A stretch of 64,000 bases of DNA from Climacium dendroides (lineage: Eukaryota; Streptophyta; Bryopsida; Hypnales; Climaciaceae), in the NCBI GenBank assembly GCA_950106755.1, contig OX467087.1, forward strand, positions 18,046,047 through 18,110,046, written 5' to 3'. Positions 1 to 13,103 of this stretch are shown piece after piece (position 1 is the first letter of the stretch; each line of letters begins with the position of its first letter). The notes beneath the pieces were generated by a model that worked only from the letters and a program-made list of their open reading frames with translations, ran no database searches and was not told the DNA's origin. The translations under genes were made by a program, and so were the position numbers.

Positions 1-110
1 TCAGATAAAGATCTCGACCTGTTCACTCGGACCTTATGGGAGTTTGTTGTTTTCTCGGACAAGTACGTATGTCCCTCAGAATATTGAGCACTTTTTCGTT
101 GAATATGCAG

Positions 111-3100
111 CTCTTTGGGCGTCCACAATGGTTAACCGTGAAGGGTCGCTCTGAGACGTACGTTGATAAGGTAATAAGTCAGTTTGAGGTATTCGAGTGT
201 ACATCTGAATATTGTAACACTTGTTTTGAGAGACCTAAAAGTGCTCAAATGGCCCAAAGTTGTCACTTCCATACTTCCATGTATTTAGGAGTTAAAATAA
301 TTCATTAAAGAAGCTTAAAAAAAAGTAGCAAAATGAACAAATAGAAGGAAGCATGTCCTACATTCTTGAACAATAGAAGTATGTTTGGAGAATTACTATA
401 ATTGACTATAACCTTGTACACGTGGGGGTTGAAATTGACACACATGGTTGCAGATGGTAGCAGAGTTGGAAGCTCTAGGAGCAACAATCCGGAGAAGTTG
501 TGCAGTAACCCGAATTAGTAGCACTTCTCAAGGTAATATGTTGTACAAGACCATCTTAGATTGCAAGCTTAGAATTTGAACCAACGTCATGTACAGCAAG
601 GATGGTGTGGGACAACAAGCTTAGAACAAACCTTTGAATTTACAATGCATTTGAGGTAACAAGTGTCTAATTCACCTCAATGAGGTACCTTGAAACCTTG
701 TTATTTCAAATGTTTTAGCATACCACGTAGGAACCTTGTAAGTGTGACTTCTTCATGCTTATTGTTGCCACTTAGATTAATGTAAAGTTGACTTTGACCA
801 AAATAAGGTAAATGGAAGAAAAAACATTTATTGCACCAATCAAAGTGTTTGATGTCTTGTTATTGCTCATTAGAGTTTCCTCAGACGAGTATGTGGGCGT
901 ATGCATTCAGGTATTGAGGTGGAAGACGTTCATGGACGAGTGGAATTGTTCGAAAGATGCCTAGTAGGGTCTCATGCCCCTGACACATTGCAAATGTTGG
1001 GAGAAGGGGCTTCGTTTGAGGAACGCACTATTCTTGGTGCTTTCCAATATAATCACAGGTAATGATATCTGAAGAAATATAAAAGTTAAAATCTAGTCTA
1101 CAACTGAAAATATTTCAAGTTTTCAGTGTGATTCGGCAGTTAAATTCACTACAAGAAGATGTATCTTAAACCCACAGATTCACGTTGGTTTGGACGACTT
1201 CATTCGGAATCCTAAAATAAATAAAACAATAATCAACAGATTGGTTCTGTGCATTCTCTTGCAATCTGTTTTAATTTTTGCAAATTTGTTGTGTGAACAG
1301 ATGGTGAAGGTATTTTTCCTCGTTACCATATTCGCTCATAGAACCATGTGTTTGTTTGGCAGCACTATATACCTTCACCGGGACGACAAATTCATGCCTC
1401 GGAGTCAAGCTGCATGGTGTGCTTGGAATTTCTTAGGTGACCCCAATGGTCAAGTCTGTGTCACTTATTGGCTTAACATTCTTCAGGTTAGCCACCTTGC
1501 AAGCCTGATCTACAACAATAACTTTGATCGATACTATGATGGAGGAAGAATTGTGTGCAATAACTTTAATCGATACTATGATGGAGGAAGAATTGTGTGC
1601 AATGGATCTTAATATGGTGGTGTGACTTTTTGGTAATCAGTTTTCTATGGGTAGATATGGTGGAATGGTGGTCGTGTGCAATGGATCGTAATGATCAGCT
1701 TCACCCTGAAGTGCCCAAATTGTCAAAGTGGTCGCTTTCATATCAATAGGAGTTAAAATGAATCATTTAAGAAGTTTCACAGAGGATACATAATTCGCCA
1801 ATGGAAAGAAGAATTCATTCCCTATATTTTTGAACAAATTTTATTTATTTTGAAAGCTACTATAATGGACTATTAGCTTTCTACGTTTAAATTGGACACT
1901 TAATGAATCTTCACTAGCATTTGCAGCAGATATTTGCTGTCAATTGGTTACCAAAATGAAGCCTCAAAACTGGATGAACTCTTTTGTTTTTTGTTGCACA
2001 GAATTTGGGCAACACAGGAAAACCATACCTTGTAACTCTGAATCCTTCGGAAGAACCAAGAGATGTTGTGAACATCTGGAGGACCAGCCATCCCATTCCT
2101 TCTCCAAGGGCCACCAAAGCTATCAAAGCGTTTGGAAGTATTCAGGGCAAGCGAGGCATATGGTTCTGTGGAGCCTATCAAGGTGTTGACCATCTTCCCT
2201 TCCAATGCAATCCAGCTCATTGTAGAGTGCTTGGAATTGGGGTATTCATATTCCTAATTTTGCAATCTTAATATTATTTAGCAATGGAACCCGGGTGTCT
2301 TGCAGAAAACGATAATTTGATTTGGTCCATACTTCAACACAGATTAAAATATGGTTCACAATGATTTGTGGTCCAATTTGAGATAATATGGTTCAAACTA
2401 CCTCTTTGAGGTCGATTGGGCATTTTGTCACCTAAAATGCATCACAAGGGGTTGTAAAAGCAATTTAGTATGGTAAGCTTGTTCGTTCAAGTGGAAAGCT
2501 TGTTGCTTTGACTTGGGCAATCTAAAGTGATCTTCAGTTGACCGTGGTTTTAGATGGCTGACGTCTGTGCGGAGATATTTTCTTCTCGTGTAATGATGAA
2601 GTCCTCATGCTGGAGGTGCTTGGATGCAGGGCATGGTTTTCACGAAGATGGACTCAAGGTGCTTCATTCTATCCTGCGCAAATGTTTCTTACCTGGGATT
2701 GATTTCAATGCAGCAAGTCGATTCGTTGCCTGTATCGATAGTTACAAATTCTTGAATTTCGAGAATTTCTATCTACCACTTTTGATGGGTTAGGGTGCTT
2801 GATGTAGGCGGGATTGGAAGCCGCATCTGACTTGCTTGGCACGCCGTTCAAATCATTGCCACTGGTGAAACAAATGGTGCCCACGTATGTCGAATCTGCG
2901 GCCCGCACCGTGGTGACAAGTTTCTTGCGCAAATATATCCGGACTGGACATGTGCAGTTAATACATATTTCCTCATCTCATAGAATTAAATTGATTGAGA
3001 TCATTTTCACACTGCACCGAATCCAAGCAAGTTGGGATTAATGCGTTAACTTAAAAAGTTTGTTTAGAGTATGGCAATATCCCATTTCGGGGGATCGCCC

Positions 3101-6100
3101 GATACAGATCCCAGTGCGTCCCGCTGGGAGGCATGGCAATGTGCACTGCACGCCAAATGAAACTACAGGGTGCACTGTGTCCTGCGCACTTTCCTCATAC
3201 TGGGATTTAGAGTAGTTCCTTTTCAAGAATATTTGAATACTCATTAATGTTCTGCATTCAACACCAGACTGACATTCTCAGACTCATGCACCAGATTGCT
3301 TGAGGATGGAGGATCAGTTTACAATTTCGTTGGTGAAGAAAAAGGATCTGTCTTACGAACCAGCATACGTGTTCATAATCCCACCTTCTACTGGAAGGTC
3401 AGTTAATACTCCCTTACTTCTTTAATTCGATTTCCTGGTGTTCCAAAAAATTTAGTTTGATATTTTGTTGGAACTTGTGCTACTATCAATGATAGTGTGA
3501 CTAGTGTGCAGGATATTCCAGAATCTGTTTTTTAAAAAGGTCATACTAAGTGTACTAACTCTGAAGCAAGGAGCTATGAAATAACCGAAGTTTTTCTTCA
3601 CTAGTGTTTTGAAAGATTTTCTCATTTTACAGTCTTCATCTTCTACTTGTGATTCTACCAAATAGTGATTCTACTATACTGAGCTGCAGTGGTTATTGCC
3701 TGCTAGATCTCTACAAGACAAGACCTGGGGCTTGCTGATGCGTATGTAGACGGGGATTTTTCTTTTGTGGATCCAAAAGAGGGTCTCCTCAATTTCTTGC
3801 TTGTAAGTTTCTTTGTGCCAAGTGACTTGGGTACCTGCTGCTGGTTGTAAAGTGTAATGTAGGCAGAAACACGATTTCAGTAATATTACATGTTTCCGAA
3901 ACTTTTAGACAACGTCTTTCACATGTTATTTAGAAGCGTTTTTGCATGATTATTTTGACCATAACAAATCCTCGCAATGAACCATGGGGAAAATTTTCTT
4001 AATGAGATAGTCTAAATCAGTCGCAAAAGGGACGGTCTTCTGGCATCAGGTTACGATTCTAGAGATTAGTCCCATATGGGCACGAAGCTGGTACCCATAT
4101 CGACTTGTACACCACGGTATTCATATTCGTGCGAGAATACCTCTTTTCCACAAATGAACGTTTCTGAAACAAATTTTACTGAAAATCTTGTTTAGAGTTT
4201 TGACCATGCGATAGTCACAGGTTGGTGGTCTAACCCTAAACCCTAATCAAGAACAACATGAATGCATTTACAGAGCTGAAATCACGCCTTCCATTTGATG
4301 CAGATTATAATTGCAAGCCGAGATATTGACCGGTTGTCTGCGAAACAAACTGCAGCAAAGTATGTCACCGAGACACTCGTCTTTCCACATTTGTATTGTT
4401 GAGTCTGTTTCCCATTTGCAGTGGAAGTCAGAAGCAGCAGCAGAGATATACGAACAGTGGGTGCATCTTATGGCATACTTACGTTGTTGGGATTTCGTGT
4501 GTTATTGCAGGGGAACTTGGTGGAGTCCGGTGCTTCTCACATCTGCATTTGGTTCAGCTACATCCTACTTACGGCATGTTTTGCGTGGCAATTCCCTTAC
4601 CAACACACGCCGCAACATCTCCCAACACTACGACTTGGTCTATTCTCTTCTCTTTGCTTGGCTTCTTGTGGTGATTCAGTATGGAATGCTACTAAGTTTA
4701 TGCGTTTTTCCAGAGCTTGAAACATGCATTTAGAAACTAACGCACCGTTTTTATGCATGTGTCAGAGCAATGAGATGTTCTCTTTATTTCTGGATCCGAC
4801 CATGACTTACTCCTGCGCCATTTTCAAGGTAGGTCTCGGGACTGTCGTCTCCTCATTTTTGAATATGGTTACAACACCTAATTGCATTCCTTACTCAAAA
4901 GCTACCCCTTTATATATTTACCTAAAATGTACATGTTCTGAACATGAGAGCCTAGGGTTGATTTTAGGTATACATATGATAATCAGTTTAGGAATTCACA
5001 ATTTATTCATATGGTGTTAAATAATTGTATGCTAAGATTTGGTTGAATTGCCTTTCAATGACAATACGGTTGAATAGAAATAAGGTCTAATGATAGTCGC
5101 TACACTCATGTACATATTTGAAAGCTTCTACGTGTACATATCTAAGTATTTCCAGTCATACTACAAATGTCCAATGCGGACTTTTGGCACTGGGTGCTCG
5201 TGCAGGGACCGGAAGAACCATTAATTGATGCCCAGATGCGTAAAATTAACCACCTTATTGATAAGGTACTTCTTCCCTTCCCTTTGTCACGTCGTTTGAA
5301 ACAGTTCAGGTGCTTTACACATGGAGCTTATTTTTTCAGTTCAAATGAATGGGAACTTCAATAATTTTGGATCTGTGTTTGCAATGTTGCGGTCCACGCC
5401 GATTCACTTCATTTGTATTCCGTTGATCGCAAGAGATTCCGTAGTCGTTTGGCCTGCATAACTCTTAGTTCTCTAAAGCCTTGGAGAACTTTGGGTTTGT
5501 ATGAAAACAGACTTACTACAATGTTGATTGAGTGGTGCATGTGGTACCTTACAATCTGTAGTGGGTGCTGACAAAAGCCATAGCACACATGTAATACTCA
5601 ATCTAGTAGCATAGACTACGACAAAAAAGTACGAAAAATGTAAAACTAGAGCCGTATTTGTTGAGTACGAAGCAAATGTCGGCGTGCCACTTGTGGCCCT
5701 AAAAAGTTGGAATTGGCTACAAGATGCAAAATATGAAAATATTTTGTTAGCGCATATTGTGAATCTTGAGAAATGTATTTTCCGGATGGTGGACTACCCG
5801 GAAATGAATTTAATTCACGGACCAAATGTGCCAAGTTTTCTTATAATGCTACTTCTGTTGCAGGCACGGGTAGAAAGCACACATGAGGTGTTGGAAGTTG
5901 GCTCTGGATGGGGAGCTCTAGCAATCCAGTTGGTGCGCCGAACCGGATGTCACTACACTGGCATCACGTTATCTCAGGAGCAATTGGAGTATGCCCAAAA
6001 TGTTGTGAAGGCGGCCCGACTAGAGGTTCGCTGCATTTCTTCCATCAACATTTAGGGAGTGCCAGAGCTTGCAATTTGTATTTGCAAGATTTACCATTTC

Positions 6101-9100
6101 TTTCCAAATTAGTCTTATATTTATCGGTTTTGAATCTGCTAACTTCATCTTGTGTTTATATATGTAGGACAAAATCACGTTCCAATTGGTCGATTACCGA
6201 AATGTACAGGGTTACCACAAGTTCAACCGTATCATATCTTGGTAATTTTCAAGACTTCTTAGTTCGATGGATAGATTTTTAAGCTAGTGCCCTAATTTCG
6301 ATGAGTATTATTTTACTATCTAGATTTATCACGTTTGGGTACATGCTCAGAATTATCCGATCTTTCCTTAATTCACTATTGCACAACTGTCGGAGAACTG
6401 TGGTCTTGCATCATGATAACAGTACAACAAAACATCACTTAATCTGACTTTCGACAAATGAAAGATTTTGGTCACATGGGTGGTCAATCCTTGGGAATTG
6501 AATGGAACTTGGGGACGAAATCTGCAAAGTTTTCTCCTAATGCAATACAAGTCAACTACTTGATAGTATGACGAAAGAGTGTTCAAGAGATAAAGACGTT
6601 CTCAACGTGCAGTGAGATGCTGGAGGCCGTAGGACACGAGTACTACGCGGAGTGGTTCAGATGCTGTGATGACCTTCTCGCCAAGGATGGCCTCGTTGTT
6701 GTCCAGGTACCCCAAAGAAAAATAAATTTCTTTAACTAACTGAGTTCCTTGTCAGAATTTCTTTCATTATTTAATCTATTGTTATTCTATTCACTCGTCT
6801 ACAAATGGAGGTGGCAAGTCCGAGTTTATGTCCTTACAGTTTAGTATCGTCTGCCTTACCTGTGGCAGGTGATTTCAATACCAGAGGAGCGATATGATGT
6901 TTACCGGCAGAGTTCGGACTTCATTAAAGAGTACATTTTCCCGGGTGGTTGCTTGCCTTCTTTTGCAGCTCTTACTGCAGCTATGGGCTCTGGTTCCTCC
7001 TTCTGGTACAGTCTCACACGCCCTTCCTCTAAAACATCAGTTTTCACAGTTCCCCTTTCCTTTCAATCCTCTTAACATTATTAAGCAAGTCAAGACTTTC
7101 CCCAGTCAATGGTTATAAGTAGAATATTCTGCAGTTGTCAGACTCTCAACCTGAACCAAGTAGAGACTAGCTTCAGCTAGATAAGCTACATTGTTTACTA
7201 ATGACACCCATATGCCTCTTTCAAGAACAAATGGGCTTCTGAATGCACCATCGCATTTCTTCACAATTTGAAATGCGGAAATCGTTCAATCAGATGTGTT
7301 TTCAACATGGCAAATTCTGAGGCTATTAATACAGGGAATGTTCAGTTACAGAGTGTGTTAGAGAAGGTTAGATAAGACTCTCGATGAACTGACATAAATC
7401 ATTTTGTGTTCCTTGCTACCAGTGTGGAGCACATGGAGAACATTGGCATCCACTACTGTGAGACTTTGCTCAGATGGCAAGACCAATTTCAGAGGAATCG
7501 CAAGTAAGTGCTTGTTTCTTCACTTGCTGATCTTCTTTGTGCTTTAGACTTTCATTCCATCATAGCTATAGTAATTGAGATGCAAAGGAAGTACTCTGAA
7601 TTGTCTGTTGTTGGAGGTAAACCAATTTGTCCTATTGGAGCAAAGACAAAACATAGAGGTTCATTAGGGTCATTATAAAATTTCATTTTGGGGGGAATTA
7701 GTACAATACAGAAATATTTCAGCCTACACTGATTTCAATATTTTACAAATATTGTGGCTTTGGCAAAGTAGTGTTACACATTCTAATAGGTCAAATGAGT
7801 GTAGTTCTACTTGTATAACTGCATGAACCAAGATAGAGAGTGAGTTTTATCCTTATGCCTTCTTATAGAGGTAGACTCTAACCCTAAATAGGTCATTTTA
7901 AAATTTTCAAGTCATTTGGATAATATTAAATTTTTTTATGGTATTTTAGGCATCAAATGACTTGTAGTAGTGTCCAATTGCTTTTATGATATTGATTTTG
8001 TTGGTGCCACTAATTTTGTGCCCTCACTAATAGAAAAAGTCAAGGAAAAGTCAATTTAATGATGTTTGAGAACAATTTTCTAACAATCTTTTGACCAAGA
8101 CAAAAATGTGGAAATGATTGCAGTGAAATCTTGAAATTGGGGTTTGGTGAGAAATTCATCCGTACGTGGGATTATTATTTCTTTTACTGTGCTGCTGGGT
8201 TCAAGAGTTGTACTCTTGGAGTTCTACAGGTACATCTTGGTTTATTTACCTTTTTTGTTCTTAATGTTCATTTCAAGAATCTTAAAGTAGCCATTTTTTT
8301 TATAACATTCTAGAATCCTTGACACCTTATTTTTTAAAGTTAGGCTCAATTTGAATACATGAGAGTCCAAGCCAACCAATCAATGTCTTCTCATGTTAAA
8401 TGCTCTTGGTTTACTTTGATTTAGTCCAAGCAAGTCTTATGGTAAGGAAGGTAAACTATCCTATTCTAGAGCAAATGGGAGCAAGCCTATTGTGGGCAAA
8501 ATTATGTTAATGATGTATATTCAAGTTCTAAAATATATACCTTTAACATAATTTTGCCCACAATGGGCTTGCTTCCATTTGCTTTAGAATGGGGTAGTTT
8601 ACCTTAATTATATCCTTCATTGTTTGTCCCCCATTTCTTTCAAATAAGTGTATATTGAAGTGTTACCATTATGACCTCAAACTATTTGCTTTGAATGACT
8701 TGTACTTTACAAATGGTGTTTTATGGTATAAAATAACAAGCTTTTAATGAATGGTTTGAGGTTTTTTTCAAGGTGCTTCAAATATGCACCCAAGGTTGTC
8801 TTGTTAGCCACATGTTAGTCCTTGTGTCTAGTAAGATGTTTGTCAAATGAATGGTATTAGATACATCTCAAGTATTTGTGAATATTTTCAAATATTCTTG
8901 ATATATTGTAAGAATCTATTTATTGGATGAATGTGGGGTCTACTAGATGTCATGTTGTGTCATGGTGTTCAACAAGACAACCCTACACCTATTTAACACT
9001 TTGAAGTTTATCTAATCTTAATTTTGAAAATTAACAGAAAATACAAAAATTTTAAATTTTAAATTTTTGAATATTACTAATTTCTATTTGTCTACTTAGA

Positions 9101-9724
9101 AAAAATAACATTTAATTGTGATTTTGAGTTCATCTACAATAAGAGCACCTAAAACTATCAAAATAAGCAATTCAGTATAGTTAGAGGCACCTTTTTTTAG
9201 AAAAAATATTTTTTTAGTAATAACATTTGAAAATCATGAAATTGTAAAAAAGTTTGAATTTTTTGATATGACATGTAGTTCCTATAAATTTTCAAAGTGG
9301 AAGCTCCTTAGGCCACCGAAACCACTATATACCAAATCAACACTCAACTAATCCTAGTTAAGTAAGGGAACAATTCAATGATACTTTTAAGGGGCCCTTT
9401 AATGGAAATCTAGTGACACTTCAAGGGAAATCTATTGTGCATGAATGGGTTAGGGATGGTTTTGGGTGTTTCTACCTTATACACACACAAGCTTGATTGA
9501 ACAGGCATTGGTATTTCCACCTTAGTTTGTTTTGGAGTATTATTCTGAAACGGAGTCATGTTATCACTATTGAATGCAAAGCAGAATCTACTGGAAACAT
9601 GTGAACGGATGATTTTAATTTGGGGCTGCAACTGTTCTTGACCATGTTGCAGATTGTATTCTCAAGACCTGGGAACGTGGCAGTGCTGGGCTGCCCCTCG
9701 ATGTCCTTCACAACTGCACCGTAA
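111..9724 (+). CDS. Cyclopropane-fatty-acid synthase, plant two-domain type (5' end outside window)
   Basis: This enzyme transfers a methylene group from S-adenosylmethionine to an unsaturated acyl chain of a phospholipid; plant forms fuse an N-terminal FAD/amine-oxidase domain to the bacterial-type synthase. Exons read: 111-170, 454-532, 911-1058, 1363-1486, 2002-2182, 2630-2658, 2808-2956, 3295-3397, 3707-3802, 4304-4359, 4511-4637, 4766-4828, 5206-5265, 5864-6025, 6168-6241, 6613-6706, 6869-7005, 7423-7503, 8124-8229, 9653-9724. They total 2001 nt, 666 codons plus stop, and phase closes throughout. Exons to about 2956 carry the oxidase part (LFGRPQWLTV, GIWFCGAYQG). The synthase part shows NISQHYDL, TYSCAIF, the SAM loop VLEVGSGWGALAI (exon 5864), CEMLEAVGHE and YCAAGF. 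The start codon and FAD GxGxxG motif lie left of the window. No frameshift or stop is seen, so the gene looks functional. Family assignment rests on motif order recalled from the Arabidopsis homologue. Confidence 0.93.
1517..1600. repeat. Two-copy 42-bp tandem repeat in an intron
   Basis: Two adjacent 42-bp units (1517-1558 and 1559-1600) differ at a single base (GATCGATAC versus AATCGATAC). They lie in the intron between exons 1363-1486 and 2002-2182 of the synthase gene. The near identity indicates a recent local duplication. A shorter piece, GTGTGCAATGGATC, recurs downstream at about 1675. Confidence 0.9.
4230..4246. repeat. Short telomere-like CCCTAAA run in an intron
   Basis: CTAACCCTAAACCCTAA contains about two units of the plant telomere repeat. 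It lies in the intron just upstream of exon 4304-4359. It may be a telo-box-like site or chance; no longer interstitial telomere block is present. Confidence 0.45.
8448..8605. repeat. 158-bp foldback (MITE-like hairpin) in the last intron
   Basis: Arms 8448-8510 and 8543-8605 are inverted copies of 63 bp separated by a 32-bp loop. They differ at five positions and every difference is a transition that would pair as G-U in RNA. The foldback lies inside the 1.4-kb last intron of the synthase gene and would be transcribed with it. Ends read AAGGTAAACT and AGTTTACCTT. No clear target duplication was found. Confidence 0.85.
9140..9479. mobile_element. Non-autonomous terminal-inverted-repeat element, copy 1
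   Basis: The right end GGTTTTGGGTGTTTCTACC (to 9479) is matched in inverted, decayed form at the left end (TAAGAGCACCTAAAACTA, 9140-9157). The interior (about 9160-9340) is homologous, in reverse orientation, to 44770-44955, whose outer end carries the same terminus intact. No coding capacity. It sits at the 3' side of the last intron of the synthase gene. Confidence 0.6.
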
Positions 9725-10272
9725 ACCGCCATTCTGTGATTTGTGAAAATAAGGTATTTGTTGATGAGAAAATAGTTACTGTGGAGAAACATAGAACATG
9801 GATTCCGTATCTTGGGATTTGCTTTCATTGCACTACTCCATGTTGGATTCATCTCTGTGAGCCCTTTGGTATGTTGTTAGATCATAAACATGATTCAGAA
9901 TCTCCAGCCTTCGAGCAAACTCAGACGTTACTTCATTTTGCAACCCGACTTATTGATTACCCTAATTGGGATTTACAGGACTTCTCTGAAATGGAAAATA
10001 TATTGAATGAAAGATGGTTTACGTACCTTCCAGATGCATGCACATTATGTCTGGAAGTAAAATATGTGCGCAATTGTTGTTCTCTGCCAAGAGCTCACTT
10101 CAATTGAGCAGTGACAGATGATTAAATTTCCTCTAATGTACCAGTAACTGATCTTGAGATATTTGGTATCACTTCTACTGCAATTCAGTAGATGCTTTAT
10201 TTCACTGCCTCAACTACATATGAAGAACATCGCAATCGAAATGAGTGAAAAACTACAGTGCCCGTAATTTGC
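9725..10272. other. Convergent intergenic region
   Basis: This 548-bp spacer lies between two genes transcribed towards each other, so it must hold both 3' UTRs. A 123-codon open frame runs from 9736 to 10107 on the plus strand right after the synthase stop; it resembles nothing I recognise and is probably 3' UTR. No strong polyadenylation consensus could be singled out. Confidence 0.5.
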
Positions 10273-12001
10273 TCACTTCGGTTCAGTTTCAAGATTGCGG
10301 AGATATTCGGCAGCTTTCTCAGGAGAAACGGAATTAATGTAGCAACCGCTACCCAATTCAAAACCCCCAGGAGTTGCCAAATGTGGGACGATGTTAAGGT
10401 ACCAATGATAGTGAGCAGAGTTCATGTACCCCTCTCCTAGCGGAGCTGTCTGAAGCGTGTAGTTGTACGGTGGATATCCAAAGCCCAGATCCATTTTCTG
10501 TAATATCAACTTCAGCATTCGCGCCATAGATTGAATCTGTAATCAAAACCACCAAATTGTTAATAGCAGCCATCGACAAGACACGCACTGACACCGATTA
10601 GGCAGTGATTCGAGGCACCATTTGAAGGAATGTTTACAATCACAAAACCACATAGCAACGCAGGTACGACTCTGATGATGAGGTCTTGCAGTGCAATGCT
10701 TCAGTTTTCCCTAACAGGTTGAACCACTCGTATTCTTTTCTGTAGAGTGTTTACCTCGGCTTCCCCGATCAATTCGTAGTTTGAGGAATGGCGCTTGGGC
10801 ACCAACCAAGTCTCGTAAGGGAACATTGGTGCGTATGGAGCAATTGTGACGAAATGTTCATCCTCATCGATCAGGCGGCTACGTTGTGATTGTGTATCAT
10901 GTTTTACAACATCACACAAGAGGCAATGCTTATATTTGTTGTAGTAGTCCTCCGCACCTCGGAGTTCACACATGTTGTTGTGGGTTAAGACTGGAAGTGC
11001 AATAATTTGGCTATGCGAATGTGTCATCGACGCCCCTGCTCTATTACCCCTGTTCTTAAACACCTGCCAGAACGCACTCATCAAGATGTGTTAGGTCAAA
11101 CAACCCAAACTTGTAACCTAGCAATCGAATGCAACCATCTAAAGACGCAGAATATTGTCCCACTCGAGGTTGCAGGCACTAGTGTATCAATCCTGATTCG
11201 AAATTATGTCGCCATCCAACACCTAGGTCTACTCCTCAGGTTCTAGTAAAAGAGGATAATCGAGTAATTCCTTGATCAGAAATAGAGAAATCGAAGACAA
11301 TTTGATATGAATACCTGACAAAATTTGAACCTTGAGTCGCTTTGGAAGAAGCTTATTCGGGATTGATACGATTTTAACACCTGCACTACAACAGACTTGC
11401 ACGTCAATGTCAATGACCTAGCACTATTGAGAAGATACGAAAACCTCCACCGTAATTCTCCCGCCATTCAATGTCGATCAATGTGATTGCCATTCTGGAA
11501 ACCAATGTCGGCAGGCTTCATACCTATCAAATATACAACACAATTAAAACTGAATCATGGCCTGGTTTCGTAGCAAGGATCAGCATGGCCTGATTGAGGT
11601 ACCTCGGCTACATGAGAAGCTGGAAGCTCTGGTAACGTCAGATCATGGCTGGGTGTTTCGATGACAACTTCGTGGCTCCCAAAACCTGGTAGTCGGCATT
11701 CGTCATACACTGTCCCCTCTCCCGTCGGTTGCAAATCTTGGAAGTCTGTGGACACGGCAGGATACTTGTTCACAATCACGCGGACTCGCCAGTCGGAAGC
11801 ATCATCTTGGTCACTGTCTCGAATTGCCAAAGTCTCGTGCCCATTCACGAGTTCAAAACCGGGACAAAACGCACACGGACCGGGGTTGGGCCTGTCAATA
11901 CGCCGGCTTTCCGAAATCTGGAAATCCGAAGGGCGCTTTCCGCGTTTGTCTGAAATAGCAATCCATCGCTGACGGAGTTGGTCATGTCTCAGCTCCGCCA
12001 T
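10273..12001 (-). CDS. ADP-glucose phosphorylase / GalT-like HIT-superfamily protein
   Basis: Homologues of Arabidopsis At5g18200, first annotated as galactose-1-phosphate uridylyltransferase and later shown to be an ADP-glucose phosphorylase, exchange phosphate for the glucose-1-phosphate moiety of ADP-glucose through a nucleotidyl-histidine intermediate. Four exons: 12001-11603, 11380-11315, 11063-10755, 10536-10273, giving 133+22+103+87 = 345 aa, the family length. ATG at 12001 is chosen because the family N-terminus (ELRHDQLRQRW) follows at once. Visible motifs: zinc-type CxxC at residues 43-46 and again at 202-205, the active-site HSHSQ at residues 170-174, and the C-terminal GGFELGSGCYIN block. 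No transit peptide is obvious, so a cytosolic location is inferred. All junctions are GT-AG and in phase; the gene looks intact. Classical GalT activity cannot be excluded from sequence alone. Confidence 0.93.
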
Positions 12002-12082
12002 AGCCAACCACTATACGATGCGGGACGCAATAATAAACCACAGGGCTCGTAAAATCCACCCTAAATGAAAAACGTCAAATGT

Positions 12083-12499
12083 GATCGAACCTCAGAGAAT
12101 TTCGCCCCAGCAGTATCGATGTGGAAGTGACTCTTGCCCCGACAATTGCTCTTAAGTTCCTTGAATCGCAGATCCAGAGTACATCAATCTCAATTTTTCT
12201 TGCACAGATGTGCAAAAAACTGACGAATGCAACTACAGAAGAACAAACTCTAAAACCGCTTTCACCAATTCAAAAAGATCTCCGTCCAACACGATCCAAC
12301 CTCAGAGAATTACGCCTTAGCAATACCGATGAGGCAGTGAGAAGCACCAACAATTGCTCTACTTTCTTGAATCTAAGATACTGAAATACGTGCCTCTCAA
12401 TGAACTACACTCTGCAGTTCAATCTCGCGCTTTTTGAACCAGATGAGCAAGAAATTGACGAATGCAACTACAGAAGAACCAACTCTAAAACCGCTTTCA
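12083..12499. repeat. Diverged 210-bp tandem duplication upstream of the phosphorylase gene
   Basis: The block beginning GATCGAACCTCAGAGAATT (12083) recurs as GATCCAACCTCAGAGAATT (12293), a period of 210 bp. Both copies end in CTCTAAAACCGCTTTCA (12264 and 12499). The copies have diverged by substitutions and small indels. The duplication begins about 80 bp upstream of the phosphorylase ATG, so it probably covers its promoter or 5' UTR. Confidence 0.8.
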
Positions 12500-13103
12500 A
12501 ATGCTTTTAAACAGACCTGCGGTTGCTCGCCAGTGTTCCTCCCACCTCCACTCTGCTCGCACCACGAAACGCAACTGTAGACGAAGTGCAACTTCCAAAG
12601 TCCAAACTAAAAGTGCAGTTCGTCCACGGCTCTCCTCTTTCTTACACAGCAAGAAATGCACCACTTGTCGTATCGTGTGGTGCCCCAGACGAAAGTAAAG
12701 TCAAAAATCCATGCAGCGACATTTTTTCAAGAAACTTCGTCTCTCGGCTCCTGCGGAAGCGTCACTCACTCTGCTCCGCCGAGTCAATCGAAACCTTCGA
12801 CCAACAGAGTCACAGACACGCACTCCACCAATATGCTTCCTTCCAAACGGACTCATGAGTACTTCACTTCTAAACCTAAGTTGCACCTATTACCTATTCT
12901 ACCAGGGTGGGACCGCTCGACCAGCGCATGCATCCAAGGATCTTTCTGCAAACTGAATGACTCATCACGCCGCAGCTTCGTCGTACTCAGTGTTTTCTGA
13001 AAAACAGACAAAAAAAAAAAATGAAAACCGTTAAAAAAAAACACTGTAGTTGGAAGACTATTCTCTTGGAAGAAATCTTGTGTACACTTGCGTGAGATTA
13101 TTA

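Noticed and set aside
1147..1162. CACTACAAGAAG resembling a CACTA transposon end in an intron of the synthase gene
   Set aside because: No inverted partner or 3-bp duplication was found downstream.
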